Program-made: the position numbers and the translations under genes
Assembly (NCBI GenBank): GCA_002215675.1
Contig: NGFH01000002.1
Span: 285,887 to 349,886 of the forward strand
Direction of reading: 5' to 3'
Length of the DNA stretch: 64,000 bases
From: Bacteroidetes bacterium 2013_40CM_41_45
Lineage (GTDB): Bacteria > Bacteroidota > Bacteroidia > AKYH767-A > 2013-40CM-41-45
The notes under the pieces: generated by a model
The model's input: the letters and a program-made list of their open reading frames with translations, nothing else
The model's database searches: none
What the model was told of the DNA's origin: nothing
In this document: piece by piece, positions 24,201-33,284 of the stretch
Layout of the letters: each line of letters opens with the position of its first letter
Position numbering within the stretch: position 1 is the first letter of the stretch

Positions 24201-26301
24201 AAATCCCTCTCCGTCTGTATTTGTTTCACCCAATGCTGCCATCTGCAGCGGGCAAAGCATATCCCTTACTGCCGGTGGCGCAAGCACGTATTCATGGAGC
24301 CCGGCTGCATCGCTCAATACATCAACAGGGCCGAATGTTATTGCGAATCCATCCACAACTACAACTTATACCGTAACGGCAACGGGCAACATGGGCTGCA
24401 CGGCAACATCGCAGGTAACGGTAACGGTTAATCCTCCTCCGCCACTTTCCGTTTCACCTTCGTTATCCGTTTGCTACGGCCAGGCTGTGGTGCTTATGGC
24501 AAGCGGTGCAAGCACGTATTCGTGGAGCCCATCATCTACATTAAGTTCATCGACCGGCTCAAGTGTAACAGCAACTCCGGTTTCAACTACAACATATACT
24601 ATTACAGGAACAGGCAATGGCGGATGTACAGCAACTTCTCAAGTGACCGTTACCGTCAATCCGCTCCCGGTGCTTTCGGTATCTCCTGACGATACCGTCT
24701 GCACCGGTCAATCCATGCAACTGACGGCAACCGGTGCAAGCATTTATACATGGAGCCCCTCTGCAACACTAAGCTCATCGAGCGGTTCAAGTGTTACGGC
24801 GAATCCATCTTCTACAACAACCTATACTGTTATTGGTGATTTGCTTGGATGTACTGCATCGGCACAAGTAACTATTACGGTGAGCCCATTCCCTGTACTT
24901 TCCGTTTCTCCGGACGATACCATTTGCAGCGGACAAAATTCTTTGCTAACAGCAGCCGGCGCCAATACCTATCTGTGGAGTCCGTCTGCATCGTTGAGTT
25001 CATCTACCAGTTCAAGCGTCACAGCAAATCCTTCTTCAACTACAACCTATACGGTTATAGGTAATTCGTCAGGATGTACAGTGACGTCACAAATAACCGT
25101 TACAGTTAACCCTTCGCCGGTGCTTTCAGTCAGTTCTTCAACGACTATTTGTAATGGACAGCCGGTTGCGCTAACGGCAAGCGGAGCAAATACATATACC
25201 TGGAGTCCGTCGGCATCTCTTAATACATCAACCGGTCCCAATGTTATTGCCAATCCAACTTCAACTACAACTTATACCGTTATCGCAGCGAACAGTAACG
25301 GCTGCACTGCATCATCGCAGGTAACGGTAACCGTATCTGCGGTTCCCATCGTTACGGTTACTCCTTCTACCACCATCTGCAAAGATGATTCTGTAATGCT
25401 CACTGCTACCGGAGCAAACGCTTATGCATGGAGCCCGGCTACCGGGTTAAGCTCATCCACAGGCGCAAGTGTGATGGCCACTCCGCTTTCAACTATAACG
25501 TATACAGTTACCGGAACCAATAACAATGGCTGCACTGCAACGGCTTCTACAACGGTTACAGTTAACCTGGCTCCAAACATATATGTGTCCAACAACAGTC
25601 CGGTTTGTGTAGGTTCTCCGGTTACCCTTAACGTGACGGGAGCAAACACATACGCATGGCAACCGGGAAATATGACCGGGCCAACTGTTACGGTTAATCC
25701 TTCTGTTACAACAACCTATACAGTAACGGGAACTGCTGCAAACGGCTGCACCGCTTCTGCTTATAGTGTTGTAACCATTAATCCGCTGCCCTTAGTCATC
25801 ATTGATTTATCACCTATCGATACTCAATGCGTATCGGTAAGCAGTGTTTTTCTTTCAGGAGGCAATCCGGCAGGCGGCACCTACAGCGGCACAGCAGTTA
25901 TAGGAAATTACTTTTATCCGCCATCGGCGGGAATAGGGACGCATCAAATCACCTATACGTACACTGATTTGAATGGATGTACTAATACTGCCACGGCAAC
26001 CATCTACGTTGATATTTGTACTGCAGTCTATAATATTGACTTTGATTCGGGAATAGAAATTTATCCTAACCCGGGCAGCGGAGAATTTAATGTCAGGATT
26101 ATTTCTGAAAGGATAAAAGACATTTCTATAAAAATATTCGATATGACCGGAAGAGTTATCCGGGAGCGTTATGCCATGCAAAAAACAGGCCCGGTATTTT
26201 ATTCAGTCATTGATTTGGGCAAAGAAGCAGAGGGTATTTACTACCTCCAGATTGCTTCAGGAAATGAAGTAATAACAAGGAAAGTCATTATTGAAAGATA
26301 G
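21241..26301 (+). CDS. Giant type IX-secreted surface protein with 15 tandem Ig-like repeats
   Basis: A 1686-residue exported protein. After a signal peptide (about 1-22, ending SNAQP) come about 280 unique residues rich in Trp, Tyr and Cys, and a PKD-like domain (about 305-388, with YQWSFPGG and SAGQYSVTLTAYN). Fifteen repeats of 72-76 residues (about 388-1518) then share the pattern VLSVSPDDTVC-GQSTTL, GA-TY-WSPSSSLSSSTG, TTTYTVTG and GCTATSQVTVTVNP. Each has two Cys, suggesting one disulfide per repeat. A divergent Ig-like domain (about 1518-1595) and a type IX sorting tail (IEIYPNPGSGEFNV to KVIIER) end the protein. The DNA repeats have a period of about 225 bp. I infer an adhesin-like stalk; the ligand is unknown. 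Confidence 0.9.
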   Translation: MKTYLTRCIFSLFLFYVTESNAQPVINGSDTVCAGFRYGYKVIMPGAVTFTWALPGGWYFLYGQGTDSVFVNCNVNATQIRVIGFDSAGAPVDTAYKLVHWGGGSGWHVVGNQTSYPPCYCYSSWTFSVVPNTPFCPGGCGTGIPNPNVYFAVFDGPFAYWNYLGPIGPSTSVSGPATIYVFQIDTTFGLQNMILVSGGGCGNVNNSFSVPGDPPCSFQVFLYQNPDPVCVGDTFIVTVGSWWGLSTYSWQTFSSNINIISSYNADTLVAVLTYPGPADIYFYGTDLLGCYSFWGNMTVNYSPCVPPIISFYSYATSGCAGGCFSFNNNTLYATSYQWSFPGGNPSSSTYAYPYVCYPSAGQYSVTLTAYNIYGSSVLTQTNYINIGPATVVNVSPPTSICNGQSTTLSASGANTYTWIPSSSLTSSTGSTVTAHPVNTTTYTVTGNVNGCTATATTVVTVLPLPAVSVSPSQTICIGNSATLNAFGAASYTWSPSATLSSSTGSSVMANPTSATTYYVTGTSANGCTATSQTTVAVNPLPVVSVSPGDTVCSGQSTTLTAAGANTYSWSPSSSLSSSTGSNVTATPPSTTTYTVTGNSLGCTATQQVTVTVNPLPLLSLSPDDTICTGQSIPLNVTGASTYAWSPSSTLSSSTASNITATPSSTTTYTVTGDLLGCTASSQVTVIVNPLPVLSVSPDDTVCTGQSTTLNVTGASTYAWSPSSSLSSSTAANVTANPSSTTTYTVIGDLLGCTASSQVSVTVNPLPVLSVSPDDTVCSGQSTTLSATGASSYLWSPSSSLSSSISANVTANPSSTTTYTIVGDLLGCTATSQVTVTVNPVPVLSVSPNDTVCFGQSTTLNAAGANTYLWSPASSLNSSTAAVVTATPSSTTTYTVTGDLLGCTSASQVTVTVIPVPVLSVSFNDTICNGQSTPITALGANSYTWSPSSSLSSSTGSSVIANPSATTTYTVTGNANGCSSSTQLTVTVNPSPSVFVSPNAAICSGQSISLTAGGASTYSWSPAASLNTSTGPNVIANPSTTTTYTVTATGNMGCTATSQVTVTVNPPPPLSVSPSLSVCYGQAVVLMASGASTYSWSPSSTLSSSTGSSVTATPVSTTTYTITGTGNGGCTATSQVTVTVNPLPVLSVSPDDTVCTGQSMQLTATGASIYTWSPSATLSSSSGSSVTANPSSTTTYTVIGDLLGCTASAQVTITVSPFPVLSVSPDDTICSGQNSLLTAAGANTYLWSPSASLSSSTSSSVTANPSSTTTYTVIGNSSGCTVTSQITVTVNPSPVLSVSSSTTICNGQPVALTASGANTYTWSPSASLNTSTGPNVIANPTSTTTYTVIAANSNGCTASSQVTVTVSAVPIVTVTPSTTICKDDSVMLTATGANAYAWSPATGLSSSTGASVMATPLSTITYTVTGTNNNGCTATASTTVTVNLAPNIYVSNNSPVCVGSPVTLNVTGANTYAWQPGNMTGPTVTVNPSVTTTYTVTGTAANGCTASAYSVVTINPLPLVIIDLSPIDTQCVSVSSVFLSGGNPAGGTYSGTAVIGNYFYPPSAGIGTHQITYTYTDLNGCTNTATATIYVDICTAVYNIDFDSGIEIYPNPGSGEFNVRIISERIKDISIKIFDMTGRVIRERYAMQKTGPVFYSVIDLGKEAEGIYYLQIASGNEVITRKVIIER
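22405..25795 (+). repeat. ~225-bp tandem repeat tract, 15 units, inside the giant surface gene
   Basis: Coding repeats of about 225 bp keep a near-constant length of 72-76 codons and recurring words such as TGGAGTCCGTC and GGATGCAC. Units 4 to 7 are closest to each other, while the first and last units diverge most, a pattern expected from recombination within the array. Confidence 0.9.
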
Positions 26302-26358
26302 GCTTTCAATTCAGCTTTTTTACATCTTCTTTAATCTTCCTTTCAGGAAAAATTTTTC

Positions 26359-26389
26359 TTTGAATTTCCATTAAAGTTTGTGTTATTTG
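26359..26389 (+). promoter_or_regulatory. Candidate recA promoter
   Basis: TTTG (26359-26362) and GTTATTTG (26382-26389; 7 of 8 bases versus TAnnTTTG once the two free positions are counted) are 19 nt apart, the spacing of Bacteroidota vegetative promoters. Start of translation is 25 nt further on. No LexA-type palindrome was noticed. Confidence 0.5.
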
Positions 26390-26413
26390 TGGGGAAGATT
26401 AAAAACAAAAATC

Positions 26414-27421
26414 ATGACTGACATTCAAACAGAAAAAATGAAAATGCTCCAGGTTACTATTGATAAGCTGGAGAAAACGTACGGAAAAGGAACCATCATG
26501 AAACTTGGCGACAACGTTATTGAGGCGGTCGAAACAATTTCTACCGGTTCGGTTTCACTGGATAATGCACTTGGAATAGGAGGACTTCCTAAAGGAAGAG
26601 TGGTAGAAATTTTCGGGCCCGAATCATCGGGGAAAACTACTTTATCCATTCACGCTATTGCGGAATCGCAGCGCAAAGGGGGCATCGCTGCATTTATAGA
26701 TGCAGAGCATGCATTTGACAGAAGCTATGCGCAGAAGCTTGGTGTTGACATAGAAAACCTTCTCATCTCTCAACCCGATAACGGAGAGCAGGCGCTCGAA
26801 ATTGCAGACAACCTCATCCGTTCAGGCGCTATTGATATTCTTGTAATAGATTCTGTTGCCGCACTCACACCCAAGAGCGAAATAGAAGGCGAGATGGGCG
26901 ATTCCAAAATGGGATTGCAGGCGCGATTAATGTCGCAGGCATTGCGTAAGCTCACCGCAAGCATAAGCAGAACAAAATGCTGCTGCGTTTTCATTAACCA
27001 GCTTAGGGAAAAAATTGGAGTGATGTTTGGTAATCCTGAAACTACAACCGGTGGTAATGCGCTTAAGTTCTATTCATCTGTTCGACTAGATATCCGCAGG
27101 ATTGGCCAGATAAAAGAAGCCGAAACTATTGTAGGCAACCGGACGCGCGTTAAAGTGGTGAAGAATAAGCTTGCACCTCCGTTCCGCATGGCCGAGTTCG
27201 ATATCATGTATGGAGAAGGAATTTCTAAGGTAGGAGAAATTGTTGACCTTGGTGTTGAAAAAGGAATCATAAAAAAGAGCGGTTCGTGGTTCAGTTATGG
27301 CGATTCGAAATTGGCGCAGGGCCGCGATGCAGTGAAGCAGGTTTTGCTTGACAATCCTGAATTGAGCGAAGAGATTGAAAAGAAGGTACGTGAAGCATTG
27401 GCTGAACCCAGCGCTGAATAA
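26414..27421 (+). CDS. recA: Recombinase A
   Basis: ATP-dependent strand-exchange protein for homologous recombination and the SOS response. From the ATG at 26414 the protein is 335 residues. It shows Walker [10 protein letters not shown] (68-76), the Walker B region [12 protein letters not shown], the L1/L2 loops ([25 protein letters not shown] and the [20 protein letters not shown] segment) and the expected acidic C-terminal tail. A TTG 12 codons earlier would add a non-conserved leader that overlaps the promoter, so it was not used. A stem-loop and a heptamer repeat array follow the stop. Confidence 0.98.
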   Translation: MTDIQTEKMKMLQVTIDKLEKTYGKGTIMKLGDNVIEAVETISTGSVSLDNALGIGGLPKGRVVEIFGPESSGKTTLSIHAIAESQRKGGIAAFIDAEHAFDRSYAQKLGVDIENLLISQPDNGEQALEIADNLIRSGAIDILVIDSVAALTPKSEIEGEMGDSKMGLQARLMSQALRKLTASISRTKCCCVFINQLREKIGVMFGNPETTTGGNALKFYSSVRLDIRRIGQIKEAETIVGNRTRVKVVKNKLAPPFRMAEFDIMYGEGISKVGEIVDLGVEKGIIKKSGSWFSYGDSKLAQGRDAVKQVLLDNPELSEEIEKKVREALAEPSAE

Positions 27422-27436
27422 TTTTGCTTCATGAAG

Positions 27437-27462
27437 ACAAGTTGTATGCGCATGCAACTTGT
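27437..27462. terminator. Stem-loop downstream of recA
   Basis: ACAAGTTG and CAACTTGT are perfect arms around TATGCGCATG, which extends the pairing with one T/G mismatch. It has no T-run after it, so termination would have to be factor-assisted or the structure serves another purpose. Confidence 0.45.
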
Positions 27463-27537
27463 TATATGTTATACGTTATTAGTTATACGGAGATTGGTTT
27501 TGATTACATACAAATCGTATAACATATAACGTATAAC
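27461..27537. repeat. Inverted array of GTTATAN heptamers
   Basis: Four direct heptamers (GTTATAT, GTTATAC, GTTATTA, GTTATAC; 27461-27488) are followed after 28 nt by three in the opposite orientation (GTATAAC, ATATAAC, GTATAAC; 27517-27537). The two sides can pair as a long hairpin in the recA/TPR gap. Confidence 0.85.
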
Positions 27538-27552
27538 TCTTAACCCACTTCC

Positions 27553-28569
27553 ATGTTGAAGCGTGCAATTGTTCAGCTTTCTGTTGTTTTATTAATTGCA
27601 TTTACTATTGGTTGTTCTCCAAAAAATTCTGGAGAAAAACTTGTCCTGAACGACAGTACCAAAAATTCTGTCGAACAACTTTCTGAATTAATAAAGCAGA
27701 ATCCTCAAAGTGCTGATTTGTATTTCGACCGGGCTTCGTTATATATGAAAAAGGGTAATGGCAGTTCAGCGCTTAACGACATGCTGAATGCTGTGAAAAT
27801 TGATTCTGTAAAGTCAGAATATTTTCTTCTGCTTGGCGACATTTACTTTTCAAAGCTGTTTATTGCACAGGCCATTTCTTCGTTCGAAAAAAGTATTGCG
27901 CTTGACCCTAAGAATATAGCTGCAGAGCTGAGGCTTGCTGAATTGTCTCTCTATCTTAAAAAATACCAGGATTGCATTGAGCATGCTGACAATGCATTGC
28001 GCATTGACAAAACAAATGCAAAAGCATATTTCCTTAAAGGATTTATGTTCAAGGAAACAGGAGATACAGCAAGAGCTATTTCAAGTTTTCAGACGGCAAT
28101 AGAACAAAGCCCGGGTTATTTTGATGCATACCTTCAACTTGGAAATTTACTGGCTCTTAAAAAAAATAGCCTTGCACTTAATTATTATGACCATGCACTT
28201 CAGCTGAAAAAAGATAATCCCGAAGCGTTGTACGGGAAAGCAATGTACTACCAGGAAAACGATTCGATAGACACAGCAGGAAAATTATACCAGAAAATCC
28301 TGGAGACGACACCGGATTACAAGGATGCATTATTCAACCTCGGATATATTCACCTGGTTTATAAATTAGATTATGAAAATGCAGCGAAATATTTCAACGC
28401 TGTTTGCCGCCTTGATACGGGCGATGTACGCGCATTCTATAACCGGGGCTTATCTTTTGAGCAGATGAAAAAGAAAGATTTAGCCGAAGCAGACTTCCGC
28501 AAAGCGCTTCAGCTTAAACCGGATTATGAATTGGCAAAAGAAGGACTGAAAAGATTAGGCAAGAAGTAA
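27553..28569 (+). CDS. TPR-repeat lipoprotein
   Basis: A 338-residue protein with a lipobox signal (LLIAFTIGC, Cys21) and about eight tetratricopeptide repeats from residue 40 to 335, such as ADLYFDRASLYMKKGNGSSAL, AKAYFLKGFMFKETGDTARAI and VRAFYNRGLSFEQMKKKDLAEA. TPRs bind partner proteins; the partner is not evident. It is probably anchored in the outer or inner membrane, facing the periplasm. A CCCCTCTCC/GGAGAGGGG hairpin separates it from the convergent gene downstream. Confidence 0.85.
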   Translation: MLKRAIVQLSVVLLIAFTIGCSPKNSGEKLVLNDSTKNSVEQLSELIKQNPQSADLYFDRASLYMKKGNGSSALNDMLNAVKIDSVKSEYFLLLGDIYFSKLFIAQAISSFEKSIALDPKNIAAELRLAELSLYLKKYQDCIEHADNALRIDKTNAKAYFLKGFMFKETGDTARAISSFQTAIEQSPGYFDAYLQLGNLLALKKNSLALNYYDHALQLKKDNPEALYGKAMYYQENDSIDTAGKLYQKILETTPDYKDALFNLGYIHLVYKLDYENAAKYFNAVCRLDTGDVRAFYNRGLSFEQMKKKDLAEADFRKALQLKPDYELAKEGLKRLGKK

Positions 28570-28589
28570 ATTAAACATATGAACTCGTT

Positions 28590-28650
28590 CCCCTCTCCAA
28601 AGGAGAGGGGTTAGCTTCGCCTTCGGCAAGCCTATGGCGACCGAAGGGGG
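28590..28650. repeat. Interspersed palindromic repeat between convergent genes
   Basis: CCCCTCTCC, loop AAA, GGAGAGGGG forms a perfect 9-bp stem at 28590-28610. It continues into a second structure with CTTCGG / CCGAAG arms and ends in GGGGGTGAGGC. Variants of this element occur between genes in many bacterial genomes; here it could act as a bidirectional terminator. Confidence 0.65.
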
Positions 28651-28658
28651 TGAGGCAT

Positions 28659-29138
28659 TTACGGCCGTGGAGGTGAGCACGGATCGCAATCAAAGTTTAT
28701 GTTAATCAGGTAAAGTTTTTTTGCATGATTAAGAATTTCAACTTCTCCGTAACTGGTCCATGCCGCCTTACATTTTGGATTAAAATTCAGAGATAGTTTT
28801 TTGTCATAATATTTACTCATGTACAAAAAATATTTCCCCGGCTTGATGCACTTTTTAAAATTTCCCTCCTTGTCAGCCACGATTTTGTAAATCACTTTTC
28901 CTCCCTTATTTCTTTTCAGGTAAATGGTTGTGCTGGTAAAGTTGCGCGGTGTTGCGTACTGCGCGAGCATTTCTTCGCTCGGCCTGGCGCCTCCGCAGTA
29001 GCGGTTTGTGTATGTCAATGTGCCTTGGACAAGATTACAGGAAGAGGGTAAAGCAGGTACAGGAGCGGAAACAGTATCCTGAGCAAAAGCGCTAACCGAA
29101 AAAAGAAAAACGAAAACGGTAAGGCGAAAATTCTTCAC
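28659..29138 (-). CDS. Secreted protein of unknown function
   Basis: From a GTG at 29138, which gives a clean signal peptide (KNFRLTVFVFLFSVSAFAQ), the protein is 159 residues. The mature part is beta-rich, with GKVIYKIVADKEGNFKKCIKPGKYFLYMS in the middle, resembling the prealbumin or carboxypeptidase-regulatory fold used for extracellular beta sandwiches. Six Cys residues (SSC, RYC, KKC, PKC and CDPC) suggest disulfides. The C-terminus is a Pro-rich SPPRP. There is no recognised family and no sorting tail. A TTG four codons earlier would add METE and spoil the leader. Confidence 0.55.
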   Translation of the reverse strand: MKNFRLTVFVFLFSVSAFAQDTVSAPVPALPSSCNLVQGTLTYTNRYCGGARPSEEMLAQYATPRNFTSTTIYLKRNKGGKVIYKIVADKEGNFKKCIKPGKYFLYMSKYYDKKLSLNFNPKCKAAWTSYGEVEILNHAKKLYLININFDCDPCSPPRP

Positions 29139-29169
29139 TTCAGTCTCCAATTCGTAATTCGTATATTCG

Positions 29170-29185
29170 TCCGTCAGCTGACGGA
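29170..29185. repeat. 16-bp perfect palindrome
   Basis: TCCGTCAGCTGACGGA lies in the short gap between recQ and the secreted protein gene. It may be a short interspersed palindrome; no T-run follows. Confidence 0.5.
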
Positions 29186-29194
29186 TTCGTAGCC

Positions 29195-31384
29195 TTAGTT
29201 TGCCATTTCAGACATGAACTTAATTCGCATCAGGCGGATATCATCAAGCGAATAATCACCCTCACCGAGTTCTTTAAGGGCACTGTCTACCGAATCCGTT
29301 TCTGCTGTGCGGAAATAATCATACACTTCGCGCTGCCGTTCCAGGTCAATCATTTCATTGATGTAATAGTTGAGGTCTACTTTAGTTCCGGAAGCAACAA
29401 TGCTTTCAATTTCAGAAAGCAGCTCGCTCAACGCTATTCCTTTTGCTTTCGCCATGTCGTCAAGAACAACTTTGCGATCAATGTTCTTGATGATGGCCAC
29501 TTTAAGCTGCGACTTATTCACCACTGATTTCACCACAAAATCGATTGGTCGTTCTATCTCATTTTCCTCCACGTATGTCTTAATGAAATCGAGGAACGGC
29601 CTTCCATACTTTGCTGCCTTACCCGGGCCTACCCCGGTAATTTTCTGCAGTTCATCCATCGTGATAGGATATTGGATGGCCATTTCTTCCAACGAAGGGT
29701 CCTGGAAAATAACAAAAGGCGGAACATTTTTCTGCTTGGCAATTTTCTTGCGCATCTCTTTGAGCTGTGCAAAAAATTCTTCGTCAACCACTGCCCCTCC
29801 TCCGGTCATAAAATCATCGTCATCGTCCGACTCGGTATTGCTGTAGTCAACATCCTCAATCATTTTTACCTCGTACGGTTTTTTGAGGAATGCTTTTCCC
29901 TTATCGGTAAGCTTCAGCAAACCGTACGTCTCCACTTCCTTTTTCAGGAATCCATGGAATACAGTCTGGCGCAGCACCGCAGTCCAGAAACGTTCATCGC
30001 GTTCGTTGCCGGCGCCAAACATTTCCAGCTTGCTTGCATGGTAGGTCCGCAGCATCTGGTTTTCTTTACCGATCAGCACGTGCACCACGTTTTCCATGTC
30101 AAACTTTTCCTTAACTGCTTTGACGGCCTCCAGTGCAAGACACATTTCTTCCTGCGCATCAAAACTCTTTTTAGGATGTACGCAGTTGTCGCAGCTATTG
30201 CATTTATCCTGCGTGTATTGTTCCCCGAAATAATGCAGCAGAATTTTTCTTCTGCAAATGGATGACTCTGCAAACGCCATCGTATCCAGCAACAGCTGCC
30301 TGCCCACTTCCTGTTCTGCTACCGGCTTCTTGGTCATAAATTTTTCCAGCTTCTCTATGTCTTTGTAGCTGTAAAAAGTTACGCAGCGCCCTTCTCTTCC
30401 GTCACGTCCCGCACGGCCGGTTTCCTGGTAATATCCTTCAAGCGATTTGGGAATATCATGGTGAATTACGAATCGTACATCCGGCTTGTCGATTCCCATA
30501 CCGAAAGCAATCGTAGCGCATATCACGTCTATTTCTTCCATCAGGAATTTATCCTGTGTTGAAGAACGCACAGGCGCCTCAAGTCCCGCATGATATGGCA
30601 GCGCCTTTACTCCATTGATTTGAAGCGTCTGCGCAACCTCCTCAACTTTTTTCCGGCTCAGGCAATAAACAATGCCTGATTTGCCCATGTGCTGTTTAAC
30701 ATATTTGATGATTTCCTTAATGGCATTAATTTTTGGCCGCACCTCGTAATAAAGATTGGGGCGGTTAAAGGATGCCTTGAATACAACCGCATCCATCATG
30801 TCAAGATTTTTCTGGATGTCCACTTGTACTTTGGGAGTGGCGGTTGCCGTAAGCGCCATAACGGGAACTCTGCCTATAGCATCAACAATAGGGCGCAGCC
30901 GCCTGTATTCGGGGCGGAAATCGTGCCCCCATTCCGAAATACAATGCGCTTCGTCAATGGCAAAAAAGGATACTTTAATAGACCGCAGAAATTCAACATT
31001 CTCTTCTTTGGTCAGCGACTCAGGTGCAACATAAAGCAGCTTTGTTTTTCCTTTTCTTATGTCATCTCTTACCTGGGCAATTTCTGTTTTATTGAGCGAT
31101 GAATTTAAAAAGTGAGCAATGCTGTCTTCGCTGTTGAAGCCGCGCATAGCGTCCACCTGGTTTTTCATCAACGCAATAAGGGGCGAAACCACCACGGCTG
31201 TTCCCTCCATAAGCATGGCCGGAAGCTGGTAACACAGGGACTTGCCGCCCCCGGTAGGCATAATAACGAACGTATTTTTCCCTTCGAGCACAGTTTCTAT
31301 AACCCGCTCCTGGTCGCCCTTGAACTTATCGAAACCGAAATATCTCTGTAAATGCGACCTAAGTGACTTCTCTGCAACTAACAT
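29195..31384 (-). CDS. recQ: ATP-dependent DNA helicase RecQ
   Basis: A 3'-5' DNA helicase of about 729 residues from the ATG at 31384. The order is the superfamily 2 motor with Walker A ([16 protein letters not shown]), DEAH box ([20 protein letters not shown]), motif [15 protein letters not shown], the zinc-binding/RQC region (Cys in [12 protein letters not shown] and [10 protein letters not shown]), an HRDC domain ([27 protein letters not shown]) and a C-terminal helix-turn-helix-like region ([20 protein letters not shown]). A longer reading frame reaches 31528 but overlaps the divergent kdsD start and adds non-conserved residues. The ATG at 31384 starts [21 protein letters not shown], which matches RecQ N-termini. 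Confidence 0.95.
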   Translation of the reverse strand: MLVAEKSLRSHLQRYFGFDKFKGDQERVIETVLEGKNTFVIMPTGGGKSLCYQLPAMLMEGTAVVVSPLIALMKNQVDAMRGFNSEDSIAHFLNSSLNKTEIAQVRDDIRKGKTKLLYVAPESLTKEENVEFLRSIKVSFFAIDEAHCISEWGHDFRPEYRRLRPIVDAIGRVPVMALTATATPKVQVDIQKNLDMMDAVVFKASFNRPNLYYEVRPKINAIKEIIKYVKQHMGKSGIVYCLSRKKVEEVAQTLQINGVKALPYHAGLEAPVRSSTQDKFLMEEIDVICATIAFGMGIDKPDVRFVIHHDIPKSLEGYYQETGRAGRDGREGRCVTFYSYKDIEKLEKFMTKKPVAEQEVGRQLLLDTMAFAESSICRRKILLHYFGEQYTQDKCNSCDNCVHPKKSFDAQEEMCLALEAVKAVKEKFDMENVVHVLIGKENQMLRTYHASKLEMFGAGNERDERFWTAVLRQTVFHGFLKKEVETYGLLKLTDKGKAFLKKPYEVKMIEDVDYSNTESDDDDDFMTGGGAVVDEEFFAQLKEMRKKIAKQKNVPPFVIFQDPSLEEMAIQYPITMDELQKITGVGPGKAAKYGRPFLDFIKTYVEENEIERPIDFVVKSVVNKSQLKVAIIKNIDRKVVLDDMAKAKGIALSELLSEIESIVASGTKVDLNYYINEMIDLERQREVYDYFRTAETDSVDSALKELGEGDYSLDDIRLMRIKFMSEMAN

Positions 31385-31487
31385 AGTATAATAAATGGAA
31401 TTTTGGATGTTTTTGGAGGATGAAAATAAATATTTTTGCTTCACTAAGATATGAATAATTTCTGAATCAACAAGAAAATTTTTTTTT

Positions 31488-32456
31488 GTGAAATCATCTG
31501 GTAAAATTTTAAGCCTGGCAAAGCGCACGTTTGATATAGAAGCGGATGCTATCCGGAAGTTGAAAAGTTACCTGAATTCTGATTTTATGCGCTCCGTAGA
31601 ACTTATTCATAAGTCGAAAGGAAGAGTGGTGGTGACAGGTGTAGGTAAGAGCGCAATTATCGCAGAAAAAATTGTCGCTACGTTTAATTCTACCGGAACG
31701 CCTTCCATTTTTATGCACGCAGCCGATGCCATTCACGGAGACCTGGGAATTATTCAACCCAATGATGTGGTCATCTGTATCTCCAACAGCGGCAACACCC
31801 CTGAAATCAAGGTGTTGATTCCGGTTCTGCGCAGCAGGGGTAACAAGATGATTGCCATGACAGGCAATAGCGATTCATACCTTGCCCGCAACTGCGACCT
31901 TGTACTCAATACGTATGTAGCTAAGGAAGCATGTCCCAACAACCTTGCACCAACCAGCAGCACCGCTGCACAAATGGCGATGGGCGATGCACTTGCCGTT
32001 TGTCTTTTGTCGTACAGGGGGTTTTCGAAAAAAGATTTTGCGCAGCATCACCCGGGCGGAGCGCTTGGGAAAAAACTTTACCTTGATGTGAAAGCGCTTG
32101 CCGTGAATAATGCCGCCCCGAAAGTTTTTGCAGACGATGATATACGTACCGTTATACTGGTAATGACTTCCAACCGCCTGGGCGCAACAGCTGTCGTTGA
32201 CCGTAAAGGAAAACTTTACGGCATAATCACCGATGGTGATTTGCGAAGGATGCTCATGAAAAATAAAGACATTAATGGCATCCGGGCAAAGGATGTGATG
32301 ACGGTTTCACCTAAAAAAGTTTCTTCCGATACACTCGCAGCCGATGCTTTTACTTTGATGAGCAGCAATAACATTACCCAGCTTATTGTAACGGAGAAAG
32401 GAAAATACTCCGGTATGATTCACCTGCATGATTTGATTAGGGAAGGGATTGTGTGA
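31488..32456 (+). CDS. kdsD: D-arabinose-5-phosphate isomerase (KdsD/KpsF family)
   Basis: Interconverts ribulose-5-phosphate and arabinose-5-phosphate, the first step towards Kdo for LPS. The 322-residue protein has a SIS domain (about 35-180: [24 protein letters not shown], then [11 protein letters not shown] and the conserved [19 protein letters not shown] with [11 protein letters not shown]) and two CBS domains (about 205-260 and 270-322). The GTG start at 31488 gives the normal N-terminus. It is divergent from recQ. Together with lptB and the 47-56 kb operon, it supports an LPS-making envelope. Confidence 0.95.
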   Translation: MKSSGKILSLAKRTFDIEADAIRKLKSYLNSDFMRSVELIHKSKGRVVVTGVGKSAIIAEKIVATFNSTGTPSIFMHAADAIHGDLGIIQPNDVVICISNSGNTPEIKVLIPVLRSRGNKMIAMTGNSDSYLARNCDLVLNTYVAKEACPNNLAPTSSTAAQMAMGDALAVCLLSYRGFSKKDFAQHHPGGALGKKLYLDVKALAVNNAAPKVFADDDIRTVILVMTSNRLGATAVVDRKGKLYGIITDGDLRRMLMKNKDINGIRAKDVMTVSPKKVSSDTLAADAFTLMSSNNITQLIVTEKGKYSGMIHLHDLIREGIV

Positions 32457-32473
32457 TTTTTTTTTGAAGAAGT

Positions 32474-33277
32474 TCAATTCAAAAAAACTTCTTTAATAAA
32501 AATACAAATACCCATCACCAGCACAAACCACCCGAACGCTCTTTTTATTTGTGCGGGAGTCCTTTTCAGCGCTGCGCGGAAGCCGATAAAAATTCCCGCA
32601 ACAGAAAGCACGGCAAAAGTGAACAGAAAATGATAGTCAATCATTTCATGCCGTTCCATCACTTCACCCAGAAAACCAACTAACGAGTTGAAAGCAATAA
32701 TAAGCAGCGAAGTTCCCACGCTCATCCGTACAGGAATTCCGGCCAGCAGCACTAATGCAGGAATAATAATGAATCCACCGCCTACACCAAGAATTCCGGT
32801 AAGAATACCCGAGGCAGCACCAATAGCGACTAACCACATGTAATTGATGTTTTGAAATTCTGTTTCCGGTGGCGGCTTGTATTTATCGTTTCGAATCATA
32901 TTGTATGCAACAACAATCATAAGCGCCGCAAATAAAATCATGATAAGAAGCTCCTTGCTAAGCACCCATGACGATGTAACGATAACCGGGTTGGGAATGG
33001 CCGGCATCAGGAATTTGCGTGTGAGAAAAACACAAATGATGGACGGCACCGCAAAAATTGCCGCGGTTTTTATATCTACTAATTTTTTCCGGATGTAGGT
33101 GGCACAGCCAATGGCGCTGGTAGCTCCTACAACAAACAAGCTGTATCCCGTTGCATCAACAGGATTTACATTGAGAAGATAAACCATTATGGGGACAGTG
33201 AGAATGGAACCACCGCTTCCTAAAATTCCCAGCGACACACCTACCAGAATAGCGCAGATGTACCCGAGGATTGCCAT
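32474..33277 (-). CDS. TauE/SafE-family sulfite exporter-like permease
   Basis: A 267-residue membrane protein with seven or eight hydrophobic helices and the two family signatures: ILVGVSLGILGSGGSILTVPIMVYLL at the start and AASGILTGILGVGGGFIIIPALVLL in the second half. Members export sulfite, sulfonates or other small anions, or move sulfur species for partner enzymes. Two DsrE-fold proteins follow on the same strand but are not tightly coupled. The substrate is unproven. The gap upstream (33285-33360) holds an inverted heptamer array. Confidence 0.9.
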   Translation of the reverse strand: MAILGYICAILVGVSLGILGSGGSILTVPIMVYLLNVNPVDATGYSLFVVGATSAIGCATYIRKKLVDIKTAAIFAVPSIICVFLTRKFLMPAIPNPVIVTSSWVLSKELLIMILFAALMIVVAYNMIRNDKYKPPPETEFQNINYMWLVAIGAASGILTGILGVGGGFIIIPALVLLAGIPVRMSVGTSLLIIAFNSLVGFLGEVMERHEMIDYHFLFTFAVLSVAGIFIGFRAALKRTPAQIKRAFGWFVLVMGICIFIKEVFLN

Positions 33278-33284
33278 TGAAAAT

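Noticed and set aside
22791-25649. Minus-strand open frames over the giant repeat gene (for example 23388-24023)
   Set aside because: They repeat with the same ~225-bp period as the sense repeats and have no starts, domains or promoters of their own; they are shadows.
22405-25795. CRISPR-like array
   Set aside because: Units are coding, about 225 bp and contiguous, with no spacers. The heptamer arrays also lack spacers and unit lengths fitting CRISPR.
26378-26413. Earlier TTG start for recA
   Set aside because: It lies in the predicted promoter and adds 12 residues not seen in RecA; the ATG at 26414 fits.
32467-32493. AAGAAGTT/AACTTCTT hairpin as terminator between kdsD and the TauE-like gene
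   Set aside because: One arm lies in the TauE-like coding end and no T-run follows on the kdsD side; too weak to call.
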